Source: Lactiplantibacillus herbarum
GTDB taxonomy: Bacteria > Bacillota > Bacilli > Lactobacillales > Lactobacillaceae
NCBI RefSeq assembly: GCF_001039045.1
Contig: NZ_LFEE01000001.1
Coordinates: 165,389-229,388, forward strand
Direction: 5' to 3'
DNA length: 64,000 bases
The first letter of the stretch is position 1, and the number at the start of each line of letters is the position of its first letter. Positions 1 to 8,864 of the stretch are shown here, in pieces. Below the pieces are notes generated by a model. The model saw nothing but the letters and a program-made list of their open reading frames with translations, searched no databases and had not been told where the DNA came from. The position numbers and the translations under genes were made by a program.

Positions 1-130
1 ATTTAACATTCAATCATCTCCCCATATGTTGGGAGTATAGCACATTAAATTTATAAAAATCATTTTATTCCTAAACGTACAATTATTGGTGATAAACGTT
101 AATTTAGGATAATCAGTTCCAACTATAAAA

Positions 131-169
131 CCCCTTTAGAACCAGCTAAATACGCTGATACTAAAGGGG
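131..169 (-). terminator. Intrinsic terminator of the FusB-like gene
   Basis: The arms CCCCTTTAG and CTAAAGGGG form a 9-bp stem. Read on the minus strand the hairpin is followed by TTTTA. It lies just past the stop codon of the leftward gene at 189-836. Confidence 0.7.
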
Positions 170-188
170 GATTGTGATTAATTTAAGA

Positions 189-836
189 TTAACGTTTCGG
201 TCGCACTACCGCCAAAAAATCGGTTAGTGACTGCGGGTCTGTCAATTGGCGGTTACACTGAGCGCTGTCACGACAAATGTAGTTACCGTTACGCGTGTAG
301 GTTCCACGCCCGGATGATTTAGTCGTCGACATAAAGAGCGCGACGCTACCGATCGTCTGGCAGATTGCACAGAGACCCTTGACCGTTTGTGGTGCAAGGT
401 CGCCTTGAATACCAATCAATTGATCATGGTAGGGGGCGACGAGATATTTCTTTTGACTACCGCTATCGTTCCAGCCTAGGTACGTTAATTCATGCAGTTC
501 AAGCTCAGACCATGCTGGTTGATTGAGTTTCTTCACCTTACGGAACAACTTACTGAGCTGCTTGGTGCTAAGGGTTGGAAATGGAATCACCATTGGAATC
601 AACGTTGCCAGCAATTGAGGTGCTTTTGCTCGCGTCAATCGTTCAGTTTCTAAGTAGTGTAGAAACGCTGTTGTCACAGGCTGTTCTGGCGGCAATAACG
701 GTGTAATCCGTGCGATTGCATTGGCGCGCATGACGGTACGGATTTGTAGGTCGTTGACGGCTAGTTCAGCACTGATGAGCTGATTAACTTGCTGGGTAAT
801 ATAACTGTATTGATAGGCGGTAATTGTCGGTTTCAT
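189..836 (-). CDS. FusB/FusC-family EF-G-binding protein (FBP zinc-finger domain)
   Basis: The 215-aa protein has a helical N-terminal half and a C-terminal treble-clef-like zinc site, with C156-x2-C159 and C188-x5-C194. This arrangement is typical of the FusB/FusC family, often misnamed fibronectin-binding protein. Family members bind elongation factor G and can free it from fusidic acid-stalled ribosomes. Whether this chromosomal copy gives resistance cannot be read from sequence. The ATG start has GAAAGGAAC about 9 nt upstream. The gene stands alone with its own terminator. Confidence 0.75.
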   Translation of the reverse strand: MKPTITAYQYSYITQQVNQLISAELAVNDLQIRTVMRANAIARITPLLPPEQPVTTAFLHYLETERLTRAKAPQLLATLIPMVIPFPTLSTKQLSKLFRKVKKLNQPAWSELELHELTYLGWNDSGSQKKYLVAPYHDQLIGIQGDLAPQTVKGLCAICQTIGSVALFMSTTKSSGRGTYTRNGNYICRDSAQCNRQLTDPQSLTDFLAVVRPKR

Positions 837-884
837 AAATAAATGTTCCTTTCAGATTCAAACCAGACACTTCTCTGAAAGGTC

Positions 885-923
885 GTGCAGAAAAGTGTCG
901 CTAACTCGCAGCACTTTTCTGTA
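885..923. repeat. Inverted repeat between two leftward genes
   Basis: The arms TGCAGAAAAGTG and CACTTTTCTGTA form a stem of about 11-12 bp around a 15-nt loop, downstream of the DUF2785 gene. No T-tract follows on either strand, so it may be a weak terminator or processing hairpin. Confidence 0.4.
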
Positions 924-1046
924 CAGATGACGATGCCATCATCATTAATCATCTCCTTGTGATCTACCAGTTTAGTGGCAGTGATAAACAGTATATAAAA
1001 AGATGATTGGAATATCAATGGAGCTGTTTTGAGCTTGCAGTAAATT

Positions 1047-1871
1047 TTACTGTAAATAGCCATTTTGGCGATAATAGTAGTTACTTAAGTCAGTAATTAC
1101 TTGGCGATTAATATTGGTTTCAGGTAGCAAAAAGTATAAATGATGAATAAGACTGACCCAATTATGTAGGCTGGCATTCATTGCTGAATTAGACTTGGTG
1201 GTAGGGTGCCACAATAACTGATCCGTCGCACGTAGCCAATCGCTCAAGTCTGAATCTGTCAGCTTATTATGTTGTAAAGCCAGTAATAGTGGTTGTGCTA
1301 ATCGCGGTTCTTCGTCAGCGATAAAAGGCTGTGTCTGACGAATAATGACGCCTTGTAGTTCGGTTAAAACCGCTTTAGATGATTGGTTAGGGAATTCAGG
1401 ATGTTGCCAAGCAGCACCTAGTAAATCACTACCATGAGCAATGCCGTGCGCCCAGCCTTTATCTTCGACGAAACCACGTTGATCATGTTCAGCAGATAAA
1501 TAAGTTAGCGCATCGTTGAAAAATTGTTGCCGTTCAGTTAGAGATAGCCAGCCGGACTCAGCATCACTGAGAAGGATTTCAGTTGTTAATAGGGCGGTAA
1601 ATGTCCGTAAAAAGACAAAATCATTAGTTGGTTGATCAATAGCTTTGAATAGCCAGTGTTCCTGTAAAAGTGGTTGAGCAATGTGCTGCCGCTGCTGGGG
1701 AGTAAAGGCGTGTTCTTCGAAGCCACGACAGAAGAGTGTGTAGACTAAACTATCCCGGATATCAGGATCGAGGTCACCGACGTGATTTAATAAGGTGGTG
1801 ACTTGGATGTCTGTAAAATGTAAATCAGGTTTATTGAGGAGTGCTTGTAGTGAGTTAAAATTTTCTGACAT
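1047..1871 (-). CDS. DUF2785 domain-containing protein
   Basis: The 274-aa soluble, helix-rich protein resembles the DUF2785 family of Firmicutes, whose function is unknown. A conserved-looking stretch GWAHGIAHGSDLLG lies near residue 140. There is no signal peptide or membrane segment. The ATG start follows AAAGGTGATG. It is a single gene, separated from its neighbours by more than 150 bp on each side. Confidence 0.7.
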   Translation of the reverse strand: MSENFNSLQALLNKPDLHFTDIQVTTLLNHVGDLDPDIRDSLVYTLFCRGFEEHAFTPQQRQHIAQPLLQEHWLFKAIDQPTNDFVFLRTFTALLTTEILLSDAESGWLSLTERQQFFNDALTYLSAEHDQRGFVEDKGWAHGIAHGSDLLGAAWQHPEFPNQSSKAVLTELQGVIIRQTQPFIADEEPRLAQPLLLALQHNKLTDSDLSDWLRATDQLLWHPTTKSNSAMNASLHNWVSLIHHLYFLLPETNINRQVITDLSNYYYRQNGYLQ

Positions 1872-1943
1872 AAAATCATCACCTTTAGTTAATATTGCTA
1901 GTTATTTTACGCTATTGCGGATAGCAATCAAAGTTTAGGAGAA

Positions 1944-1959
1944 TGTTTCACGTGAAACA
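1944..1959. other. parS: parS site (perfect)
   Basis: TGTTTCACGTGAAACA matches the Firmicutes parS consensus bound by ParB/Spo0J and lies between genes, within an 18-bp perfect palindrome. One of seven such sites in the window. Confidence 0.9.
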
Positions 1960-1980
1960 TAGCAATAATGATCATATTAA

Positions 1981-2025
1981 ATAGAACCACTGTAAACTTG
2001 AAAATCAGGTTTACAGTGGTTCTAT
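1981..2025 (-). terminator. Strong intrinsic terminator of the flavodoxin gene
   Basis: A perfect 17-bp stem (1981-1997 with 2009-2025) is followed on the minus strand by a T-rich stretch. It sits just past the flavodoxin stop codon. Confidence 0.8.
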
Positions 2026-2040
2026 TAAGGGTGATTTTAG

Positions 2041-2466
2041 TTATTCTGCCAACATCTTCCGCGCAAAATCCTTTACGTCTGTAATCTGATCGTCCTTCAG
2101 AACCCCGCCGGATTGGCCAAGGATTTTCATTCCTTTGCCACCCATCACTTTGTGAAAGTGACCGATCACGGGAATGCCTTTGTCTGCAGCAATCTTGGTC
2201 AAAGCTTTGTCGGTGACCATTTCAGGACCGCCAGAAGTAGTGAAGAGGGCGATCTGTTTCACCTTTGTTGGATCGAGCGTATCCATGAATGCTGAGGCAG
2301 CTTTGTCCGGTTTCATAAAGTAGGTGCCACCACCGAAGAATAAAGTGTCAGCCTGTTCGACAGGTGTGTTGGTACTCTGAGCTGCTACACCAGCAATGGC
2401 TGCAATCTGTTCTGCAAATGCCTTAGTATTACCGTTACGTGTTTGATAACGAACTGCGATTGTCAT
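2041..2466 (-). CDS. Flavodoxin-like FMN protein
   Basis: The 141-aa protein begins with a beta strand and a phosphate-binding loop, YQTRNGNTKAFAEQI, the flavodoxin FMN-binding pattern (T/S-x-T-G-N-T-like). A later segment, FFGGGTYFMKP, fits the second flavin loop. It is probably a small electron carrier or a domain of a quinone/flavin reductase system. No partner gene is adjacent. ATG start with GGAGGGA upstream. The exact redox partner is unknown. Confidence 0.8.
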   Translation of the reverse strand: MTIAVRYQTRNGNTKAFAEQIAAIAGVAAQSTNTPVEQADTLFFGGGTYFMKPDKAASAFMDTLDPTKVKQIALFTTSGGPEMVTDKALTKIAADKGIPVIGHFHKVMGGKGMKILGQSGGVLKDDQITDVKDFARKMLAE

Positions 2467-2570
2467 GTGAATCCCTCCATAAAATTAATCAGAATTATTA
2501 AAAGATTGTTTTGAGAAAGTCTACCTAAATTGGTAATCTATGGATAGAACTAAATTAAGTATAAGTCGTC

Positions 2571-2586
2571 TTGTAATCGATTACAA
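2571..2586. promoter_or_regulatory. Perfect 16-bp palindrome in a divergent intergenic region
   Basis: TTGTAATCGATTACAA is a perfect palindrome about 105 bp upstream of the flavodoxin gene and about 100 bp upstream of the small membrane protein gene. It has the size of a dimeric regulator operator. No regulator is encoded nearby. Confidence 0.45.
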
Positions 2587-2683
2587 AGTCGTTTGGTTAT
2601 AAATTAGATAGTAGGGTTAATAGCTTTCACTGGTCCACAGATTGTTAGTACTGGTGGAGTCATATTCAACAGAGAGGTTAGGG

Positions 2684-2899
2684 ATGAAAGGCAAACGATG
2701 GTGGCTGCTGAACGGAGGAGTCGGGATTATCGTATTTTTTGGAATTGTGCTTATCTTGGTGCGCCAAGTTGATGGTGCTGGGCACGTTGAAACACCAGCT
2801 TCAAGATTATTAGCAATCGCAACCTTAGTCGGCTTTTTCATGCTAATAGTGGTTATCGAAGTGATCGTACATCTGATTATTAAAGCATTTAAACGGTAA
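2684..2899 (+). CDS. Small two-helix membrane protein, DUF3923-like
   Basis: The 71-aa protein has two predicted membrane segments (about residues 8-26 and 42-65). Between them lies a polar linker with a VDGAG motif, and the C-terminus is basic. This resembles DUF3923 proteins of Firmicutes, of unknown function. The ATG at 2684 is chosen because GAGAGGTTAGGG precedes it. An in-frame TTG at 2642 would add 14 unlikely residues. The acetyltransferase gene follows after 36 bp and may be cotranscribed. Confidence 0.6.
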   Translation: MKGKRWWLLNGGVGIIVFFGIVLILVRQVDGAGHVETPASRLLAIATLVGFFMLIVVIEVIVHLIIKAFKR

Positions 2900-2935
2900 A
2901 CTAGGCATTATTTGATACCAGATAGGAGAATTGAA

Positions 2936-3403
2936 ATGAAATTTGAACGATTAACGCAAAGTAATGCGCAATTGATTGCGGATCATTGGCACTACCCAGA
3001 TGAGTATGCGTTTTATGACGCGACTGCTGATCCTGAAGACTACGAGGAATTAGTAACGCCGGAGCAACGTGGCACTAATTATTATCAAGCTCTTGAACAA
3101 AATCAGTTGATTGGCTATTTTGTTGTTGAAGCAACGGATAATATGGATGAAGTCGAAGTTGGCTTGGGAATGGCGCCAGATTTAACCGGTCAGGGAAACG
3201 GCATGGCATTTGTTCGCAACGTCATCAATGAGGTCCTGCTACAGCAACATCCTAGTCGAATTGTACTGGACGTTGCTAAGTTCAACGTCCGCGCCCAGAC
3301 TGTCTATCAGCGATTAGGATTTCAAGTCAGTGGTGAACATCTGCAAGCAACCAACGGCGGACACTATCCATTTGTGCAAATGATTCAGAAATACCCACAG
3401 TAG
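2936..3403 (+). CDS. GNAT-family N-acetyltransferase
   Basis: The 155-aa protein has the GNAT fold signatures: a strand ending VEVGLGMAPDLTGQGNG (acetyl-CoA pyrophosphate loop, an R/Q-x-x-G-x-G/A variant near residue 92) and a C-terminal NVRAQTVYQRLGF segment typical of motif B. ATG at 2936 with GATAGGAGAA upstream. Substrate unknown. It may be cotranscribed with the small membrane protein before it. Confidence 0.8.
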   Translation: MKFERLTQSNAQLIADHWHYPDEYAFYDATADPEDYEELVTPEQRGTNYYQALEQNQLIGYFVVEATDNMDEVEVGLGMAPDLTGQGNGMAFVRNVINEVLLQQHPSRIVLDVAKFNVRAQTVYQRLGFQVSGEHLQATNGGHYPFVQMIQKYPQ

Positions 3404-3463
3404 TTTACGAAGCGTGCAGTTCAGTAGTATGCTGGGGTTACCGATTACGAAAGAAGTGAGTCG

Positions 3464-4300
3464 ATGCGGAAAATTGCAGTTATTTCGGATGTTCATGGAA
3501 ATGTGACGGCTTTAAAAGCGGTCTTGGCTGACGCTCAGGAACAGCACTGTACGGACTATTGGTTTCTCGGTGACTTGTTCTTGCCGGGCCCCGGTACCAG
3601 TGACTTATTAGCACTTCTCGATGAGGTTCATGTAACCGCGTATATCCGTGGTAATTGGGAGGAAGGACTATTCGAAGTTATAGACGGTCCCATTACGGAT
3701 ACGACGGCCGGTTCCATGTACTTAACCATCTTAGGTGATAACCTACTGCAGCAGCTTTCGACGGCTGAAATCAAACGCATCCGGCACTTACCAACCAGTC
3801 AAATGATGACGGTCGCAGGCGTTAAATTTCAGCTGTCGCATAACCTGCTAACGAAAGACTATGGTGGGGAACTCATGCCTGCAGCGGATCAAGCTAATTT
3901 TGACGAATTAGCTGGTTCTGAAGCCGACATCGTCCTGTACGGGCACACACATCATCAATTATTACGGCAGAGTAGCGCGGGCCAGCTTATCATTAATCCA
4001 GGAACGGTTGGGATGCCGTTTCCACACTGGGAGCGCTTCTTAACGGATCTGCGGGCCCAGTACGCAATTATTACGTTAGATGACGCCGGACTACCAGCTG
4101 TCGATTTTCGCAAGGTCGCTTACGATGCTGAATCGGAACTGGCCTTGGCCAGCCAACGTCAGCTACCGTACCTAGAACTCTATGCGGAACAGTTAAAAAC
4201 GGGGGCTGTTTATACTCACGATGATGAGACTTTAGCGCGTGTGACGAATAAACTCGGTTATCAAGACTGGTTTCAAACGGTATTGAAACGGGTTAATTAA
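3464..4300 (+). CDS. Metallophosphoesterase (calcineurin-like)
   Basis: The 278-aa protein carries the metallophosphoesterase metal motifs in order: SDVHGN near residue 8, GDLFLPGP near 36, RGNWEE near 64 (the family's GNHD/E site) and YGHTHH near 162. This arrangement is common in YfcE/ApaH-like phosphatases acting on phosphodiesters or nucleotides. The substrate cannot be assigned. The ATG follows AAAGAAGTGAG. The 280 bp after it hold a weak hairpin with a T-run near 4340-4362 and then the promoter region of the fatty-acid cluster. Confidence 0.85.
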   Translation: MRKIAVISDVHGNVTALKAVLADAQEQHCTDYWFLGDLFLPGPGTSDLLALLDEVHVTAYIRGNWEEGLFEVIDGPITDTTAGSMYLTILGDNLLQQLSTAEIKRIRHLPTSQMMTVAGVKFQLSHNLLTKDYGGELMPAADQANFDELAGSEADIVLYGHTHHQLLRQSSAGQLIINPGTVGMPFPHWERFLTDLRAQYAIITLDDAGLPAVDFRKVAYDAESELALASQRQLPYLELYAEQLKTGAVYTHDDETLARVTNKLGYQDWFQTVLKRVN

Positions 4301-4467
4301 AACAATAGACGATAAGTGAACGGATTAAGTAGGACTTGGGATAGGATTCCAAGCCCTTTTTGGGCGTCCATGATCCAAAGTAAATTTTTTGTGAATAATT
4401 ACGCATGGAGAAAACCTCCAATTTGGGGTAGGTAAATGTAGACTTTTTACCCCTTACTACTTATTTA

Positions 4468-4481
4468 TGTAAGCGTTACCA
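4468..4481 (+). promoter_or_regulatory. Candidate cre (CcpA) site upstream of the fatty-acid cluster
   Basis: TGTAAGCGTTACCA matches the cre consensus TGWNANCGNTNWCA at all but one position. It lies about 100 bp before the dehydrogenase start. A perfect cre precedes oleate hydratase, the other part of the pathway. Confidence 0.5.
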
Positions 4482-4580
4482 TATAGTTGTAGTTAAGATG
4501 GTTAGCCGGTCAACCAGTCTTAGTCAATGTACTTAAAGTAATTAATCACAAAGTTTAACTGGAGGAGGATTCACATCATC

Positions 4581-5441
4581 ATGAAAGATTTTAAAGATAA
4601 AGTATTGTTCATTACTGGCGCAGCACACGGGTTTGGTCAAGTGATTGCCGAAGGGGCTGCTGACCGCGGTATGAAGATCGTCATGGTTGATATTGATGAA
4701 CCTGCACTAAAGGAAACTTATCAAACAGTGCTTGATAAAGGTGCCGAGGCGTTGATGATTACCGCTGATGTCACTAAGGAAGACAGTGTTGATGACGCGG
4801 TTGATCAGGCGATGGCCAAGTTTGGCCGGATCGACCTATTGATTAATAACGCCGGAATCGCGTTACCAGGACGGATTTGGGAATTACCAACTCGCGATTG
4901 GGAATGGATCATGCATATCAACTTGATGAGTCAGGTTTATGCCATGAAACGGATCATTCCAATCATGATTCAACAGAAGACCCATGCCGATATTCTAAAC
5001 GTCGCATCAATCGCTGGGTTAGTTGACACTCCCGGAATGCCATCGTACCACGCTAGCAAGTTTGCCTCCGTTGGGATGACTGAAGCGACTGCCTACGACC
5101 TACAACGGGCGGGCATCGACATCGATATGCATGTCATGTGCCCAGGATTTGTTCAAACTGATTTATATCACACGGAACAGCATCGTCCAGCACAATACAC
5201 CGACGCAACGGACCCATACTATCAAAGTGAAGCCTTCTTAAAGGGCCAGCAGTTTGCGAAGTATGTGATTACGAACGGTAAACCAATCGATACGATTGCG
5301 GACACCGTCTTCAAAGCCTTAGAAGACAATCGTTTCTACGTTTTGACTCATCCAGAATTCAATCCACTCATTCAGGATCGGGTAAAACGGATCGTTGAAG
5401 ATGGCGCACCAGATGTACACGTGATGGATGGCCTGATGTAA
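4581..5441 (+). CDS. cla-dh: Short-chain dehydrogenase, 10-hydroxy fatty acid dehydrogenase (CLA-DH)
   Basis: The 286-aa classical SDR has the nucleotide-binding loop TGAAHGFGQ near residue 12, an NNAG motif near residue 90, and a catalytic Ser plus Tyr-x3-Lys (SYHASK) near residue 155. Length and context match CLA-DH of L. plantarum, which interconverts 10-hydroxy and 10-oxo C18 acids with NAD(H). It is the first gene of a three-gene unit: the decarboxylase-like isomerase follows after 32 bp and the enone reductase after that. The ATG has a strong GGAGGAGG. Assignment rests on family, length and gene order, not assay. Confidence 0.88.
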   Translation: MKDFKDKVLFITGAAHGFGQVIAEGAADRGMKIVMVDIDEPALKETYQTVLDKGAEALMITADVTKEDSVDDAVDQAMAKFGRIDLLINNAGIALPGRIWELPTRDWEWIMHINLMSQVYAMKRIIPIMIQQKTHADILNVASIAGLVDTPGMPSYHASKFASVGMTEATAYDLQRAGIDIDMHVMCPGFVQTDLYHTEQHRPAQYTDATDPYYQSEAFLKGQQFAKYVITNGKPIDTIADTVFKALEDNRFYVLTHPEFNPLIQDRVKRIVEDGAPDVHVMDGLM

Positions 5442-5473
5442 ATTTAGCATCATCAGCAAAGGAGTGTTTTACT

Positions 5474-6319
5474 ATGACAAAATTAATTGCTAGCAACGAA
5501 GACGTTAAAAACTTTTTGAATTCACCAAGTATGAATGATCAAGCAGGGATTGGCTTTGCATACGCAACTGACGAAGCAGTCCTCAAAGAATTGATTCCCG
5601 CACCATTGAAATTAGTCGCACCAGTTGTTTGTGGCTACGTCGTTCACATGGGCAAACCAACCTTTGGGGCACCATACCTTGAAGAAAGCCTATTCGCACT
5701 AGTTAGCTATAAAGACAAGATGATGGGCGCCTACCCAATCAATTTACTCCTACACGGCCCAGGTGCTGAAAATGGTGTGATTGCTGGTCGCGAAGGTGCT
5801 GGGATTCCTAAGAAATTGGCTGACGCTATCGAATTACGTCGTAATGACAACAGTGCGACGGCAACGGTTGCTCGTCACGGCAAGACCTTGTTGAATGTTA
5901 AATGGGAAGCTGGCGAATTGAATGATCCATCAATCATGCAACAGTTTGCTGGTCAGTTAGCCCTTGGCAAGGAAGCTGAAATGAACAGTTTCTTCTACAA
6001 GTATGGTATTGACCAACATGAAGATGGGACTAACCACTTTACTAACGTTCAATTGATTGCGAGCCAGCTGCGTTCCTTAACGGATCAAGTTGAACCCGGC
6101 AAGTTGAGTATTGAATTGAATTCGACGGATGACGATCCATTTGGTGAATTAAAAGTCTTGAAACCATTAGGGGCTGCTTGGTTCCACATGGACACGTCAG
6201 TAATGTACAACACCTTGAAACTCGATGAAGTCGACGCTGAAACGACGATGCCAAAATTATTAACGGGGCGTTATGACCGGGGCTTCTTCAATCCTAAAGC
6301 TACGACTTACATCATCTAA
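5474..6319 (+). CDS. cla-dc: Acetoacetate decarboxylase-family protein, enone double-bond isomerase (CLA-DC)
   Basis: The 281-aa protein belongs to the acetoacetate decarboxylase (ADC) family. The central GREGAGIPKKLADAIEL segment holds the lysine region used for Schiff-base chemistry in true decarboxylases. In L. plantarum the homologue CLA-DC shifts the double bond of 10-oxo-cis-12-octadecenoic acid to the trans-11 enone. It lies second in the CLA cluster, and its length equals the published enzyme. Start ATG with AAAGGAGTG upstream. Confidence 0.88.
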   Translation: MTKLIASNEDVKNFLNSPSMNDQAGIGFAYATDEAVLKELIPAPLKLVAPVVCGYVVHMGKPTFGAPYLEESLFALVSYKDKMMGAYPINLLLHGPGAENGVIAGREGAGIPKKLADAIELRRNDNSATATVARHGKTLLNVKWEAGELNDPSIMQQFAGQLALGKEAEMNSFFYKYGIDQHEDGTNHFTNVQLIASQLRSLTDQVEPGKLSIELNSTDDDPFGELKVLKPLGAAWFHMDTSVMYNTLKLDEVDAETTMPKLLTGRYDRGFFNPKATTYII

Positions 6320-6346
6320 TTTGGTCATAAAAGTGAGGTTTTGATT

Positions 6347-7000
6347 ATGTCAGAAGCAACAAAAAAATTCGTAAACAATGATTTAGCGGACGTCGTCTTT
6401 GATCGTCACTCAGTTCGTCAGTTTGATCCTGAAGTTAAGATTTCTCGTGATGAATTACAAGAAATGATCTCAGAAGCTGCGACCGCACCTTCCGCTTGCA
6501 ACTTGCAGTCTTGGCACTTCGTCGTTATCGATACGCCAGAAGCCAAAGAAAAGTTCAAAAAAGCCGTTATGAAGTTCAACTATCCGCAAGTTGACAGTGC
6601 TTCAGCCATCGTCTTCATTGCCGGTGATACCCAGTCACACTTGGTTTACCGCGATGTTTGGAATAAGGTCTACGAAGATGGCAATATCACTAAGGAACGG
6701 TTGGACCAGATCTTGGGGACCTTCCTACCACTGTATGAAAATGCGACACCTGACTTCTTGAAATTTGATGCGACGATTGATTGTTCAATTGTCGGCATGC
6801 AATTGCTATTGATGGCGCGTGCACACGGCTATGACGCTAACGCCTTCTCCGGAATTGATTTTGAAAAGATGATTCCAACGCTTGATCTTGATCCTAAGCG
6901 CTATGTCCCAGTAATGGGGATTGCGATTGGTAAATCAGCTCAGGAACCGCTACACACCACTCGTTACGACGCTAAGACCCAGATTGACTTCTTAGCATAA
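6347..7000 (+). CDS. cla-er: Nitroreductase-family enone reductase (CLA-ER)
   Basis: The 217-aa FMN protein of the nitroreductase family has DRHSVRQFDP near residue 20 (FMN phosphate contacts) and ATAPSACNLQSWHFVV near residue 50. The L. plantarum homologue CLA-ER reduces the C-C double bond conjugated to the 10-oxo group. ATG at 6347 gives the published length, and an in-frame TTG at 6341 is less likely. It is the third gene of the cluster, followed by a strong terminator. Confidence 0.88.
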   Translation: MSEATKKFVNNDLADVVFDRHSVRQFDPEVKISRDELQEMISEAATAPSACNLQSWHFVVIDTPEAKEKFKKAVMKFNYPQVDSASAIVFIAGDTQSHLVYRDVWNKVYEDGNITKERLDQILGTFLPLYENATPDFLKFDATIDCSIVGMQLLLMARAHGYDANAFSGIDFEKMIPTLDLDPKRYVPVMGIAIGKSAQEPLHTTRYDAKTQIDFLA

Positions 7001-7032
7001 CGAACACATAGTAGTAGCTAAATGCTTAAAAT

Positions 7033-7073
7033 AAAACCCACTGAATTGGATGGATTCCGATTCGGTGGGTTTT
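7033..7073 (+). terminator. Terminator of the fatty-acid cluster
   Basis: A 14-bp stem (AAAACCCACTGAAT with ATTCGGTGGGTTTT, one G-U pair) follows the enone reductase. It separates the cluster from the PucR-type gene. Confidence 0.8.
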
Positions 7074-7163
7074 ACTGTAAATACCGACTTTACAATAGCG
7101 CTTACATTAACTATGATGAAGGCAATTGGTATGATGCGAATGAGTAAAAAGGGGGTCCACGTC

Positions 7164-8705
7164 ATGCAGCTTAAATCATTAATTCGGCAGCTTTCAGCTA
7201 CTTTTGAGATTAATATAACGACCGACTTGGTTCATAATCCGGAGATTCGGCAGGTACAGTTTGTTAGTTCAACGGGAGAACTGCAAGCAAACCGGTTATA
7301 TTTAGAGCCACAGGCCAATCAGCTAGTACGTCTGAGTTATGGTTGGCATGGACAGGAACAAATTGTGGGTCAAGTGATATTGGGGACACGGATCACAACG
7401 GTAATTGCGGGGCAGAATCAACTACTAAAACTATTAATGACGATGGGTAAATGCCTGCATCACGATATCGAACTACAAGCGATGATCAATACTTTAGCAA
7501 TCAGCGCGATTACAGCGGATTTTGATACAACACTAGCGCAAGCAGTGGATTTGCTTCAGAATCCGCTAGCAATCATTGATTTAAATGGTCAGATTTTGAC
7601 GCGCTCACATACGACTCAGTTGAATGGCGCTAGTATTCACGCAGCGGTTGAGAGTAACAAGGTGGGGCGCTGGTTATTGGATCATGGTTTTGCGCCTGAT
7701 ACGCCTAATTTCTTGACCCAAGTGTACGTTGCGCAGGATCAGCTCTCAGCCGGACCGATGCTGATTACGCCGCTAGCTAATGGGGATGAACCAATCGGTT
7801 ATTTGGTCATGCCGGCCTTGAATCAGCCGCTAAATGACCGTCAAGCACTGCTAATCAACGCGATTGGTCAGGTAATTGCGGGTTCACTAGTCAAAAATCA
7901 AATTATGCCGACTGCGGAATCGCAGCGCGACCGATTACTTAAAATGTTATTAACAGAACGACAGGGGACGACATTTGCGGATCAGTTTGCTGAACAAGGT
8001 GTTCAGTTACCTGCTGCAATGGTGTTAGTGCGCTGTGAACCGCTGGCTGATCAAGCACCGATGATCTTACAACAACGGCTACAATACTTGATGTTGCCAA
8101 AATTTCAGCAGGTTTTGGTAGCGACGTTCAATCAGCAGTGCGTTGCGTTGATTTCGATTGATTTAGCGGCCTATAATCAGGCTGACTTCAGGGATACGTT
8201 GCAACTCATCACTCAGCAGGCTGATTGTCGTTTGATTGTGTCGCAACATTACAGTAATCCCGAGGATACCTTTGCGGCGTATACGGTTTGTGAGCGGGTT
8301 GCCAAACTAAAAACAGTCCGTGGGCGGGTGGTCTTTAGTGAAGACCAATTCTATAACTTAGCACTTGCGCGAGTAAATCACTTGGAAATTTTACCGTTCT
8401 TTATTAATCCGGCGTTACGATTACTGATGACTTATGATACGTGTAACCACACGGAGTTAGTTGCAACCCTAGATACGTATTTACGTGCAACCTGCAATTT
8501 AACGCGAACGTCTACGCAGTTGTATGTGCATCCGAATACTCTGCGTAATCGGCTTCAGCACATTACGAAGTTAACGGGGTGCGATCTGCGGGATGCAGAA
8601 ACTTGTTTTAAATTAGCGGCGAGCTTTAAACTGCAGCGATTCTTAGAACGTAACCAGTATCGTGCGGCCTTGCCGATACCAACACGGGACGAGTTACACG
8701 AATAG
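7164..8705 (+). CDS. PucR/CdaR-type transcriptional regulator
   Basis: The 513-aa protein has a long N-terminal sensory region without membrane segments. Its C-terminal helix-turn-helix (about residues 440-500, with YVHPNTLRNRLQHITKLTG) is characteristic of PucR C-terminal HTH proteins. The start is placed at ATG 7164 because AAAGGGGGTCC precedes it. Earlier in-frame starts lie inside the terminator and promoter region. Its position directly after the fatty-acid cluster, in the same direction, suggests it may sense a related compound. That link is only inference. Confidence 0.75.
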   Translation: MQLKSLIRQLSATFEINITTDLVHNPEIRQVQFVSSTGELQANRLYLEPQANQLVRLSYGWHGQEQIVGQVILGTRITTVIAGQNQLLKLLMTMGKCLHHDIELQAMINTLAISAITADFDTTLAQAVDLLQNPLAIIDLNGQILTRSHTTQLNGASIHAAVESNKVGRWLLDHGFAPDTPNFLTQVYVAQDQLSAGPMLITPLANGDEPIGYLVMPALNQPLNDRQALLINAIGQVIAGSLVKNQIMPTAESQRDRLLKMLLTERQGTTFADQFAEQGVQLPAAMVLVRCEPLADQAPMILQQRLQYLMLPKFQQVLVATFNQQCVALISIDLAAYNQADFRDTLQLITQQADCRLIVSQHYSNPEDTFAAYTVCERVAKLKTVRGRVVFSEDQFYNLALARVNHLEILPFFINPALRLLMTYDTCNHTELVATLDTYLRATCNLTRTSTQLYVHPNTLRNRLQHITKLTGCDLRDAETCFKLAASFKLQRFLERNQYRAALPIPTRDELHE

Positions 8706-8720
8706 CCTTATGCAATTATA

Positions 8721-8734
8721 TGCAACCGGTTGAA
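8721..8734. promoter_or_regulatory. Candidate LacI-type operator (upstream copy)
   Basis: TGCAACCGGTTGAA resembles the LacI-family half-sites TGCAA-N4-TTGCA. It lies 144 bp before a better copy at 8865, a distance compatible with looping. Confidence 0.4.
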
Positions 8735-8864
8735 TGAAAGATGGTTAGTTTTGATGGTTTACTAAACGCTAATAGATAGGTATAACATCGCCGATATCCC
8801 AGTATTGATGAGATTGTTATCATCTGAATAATTTAGTGATATTAGGCTAAAAATAATTATTTTG

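Noticed and set aside
833..1063. 76-codon frame on the minus strand
   Set aside because: Overlaps two promoter regions and the start of the DUF2785 gene's 3' end, has no ribosome site and no protein-like pattern.
2617..2841. 74-codon minus-strand frame
   Set aside because: Antisense to the small membrane protein gene, with low-complexity composition; the plus-strand gene has a better start.
7092..7109. cre-like sequence upstream of the PucR gene
   Set aside because: TGTAAGCGCTATTG on the minus strand has two mismatches at conserved positions; not strong enough to list.
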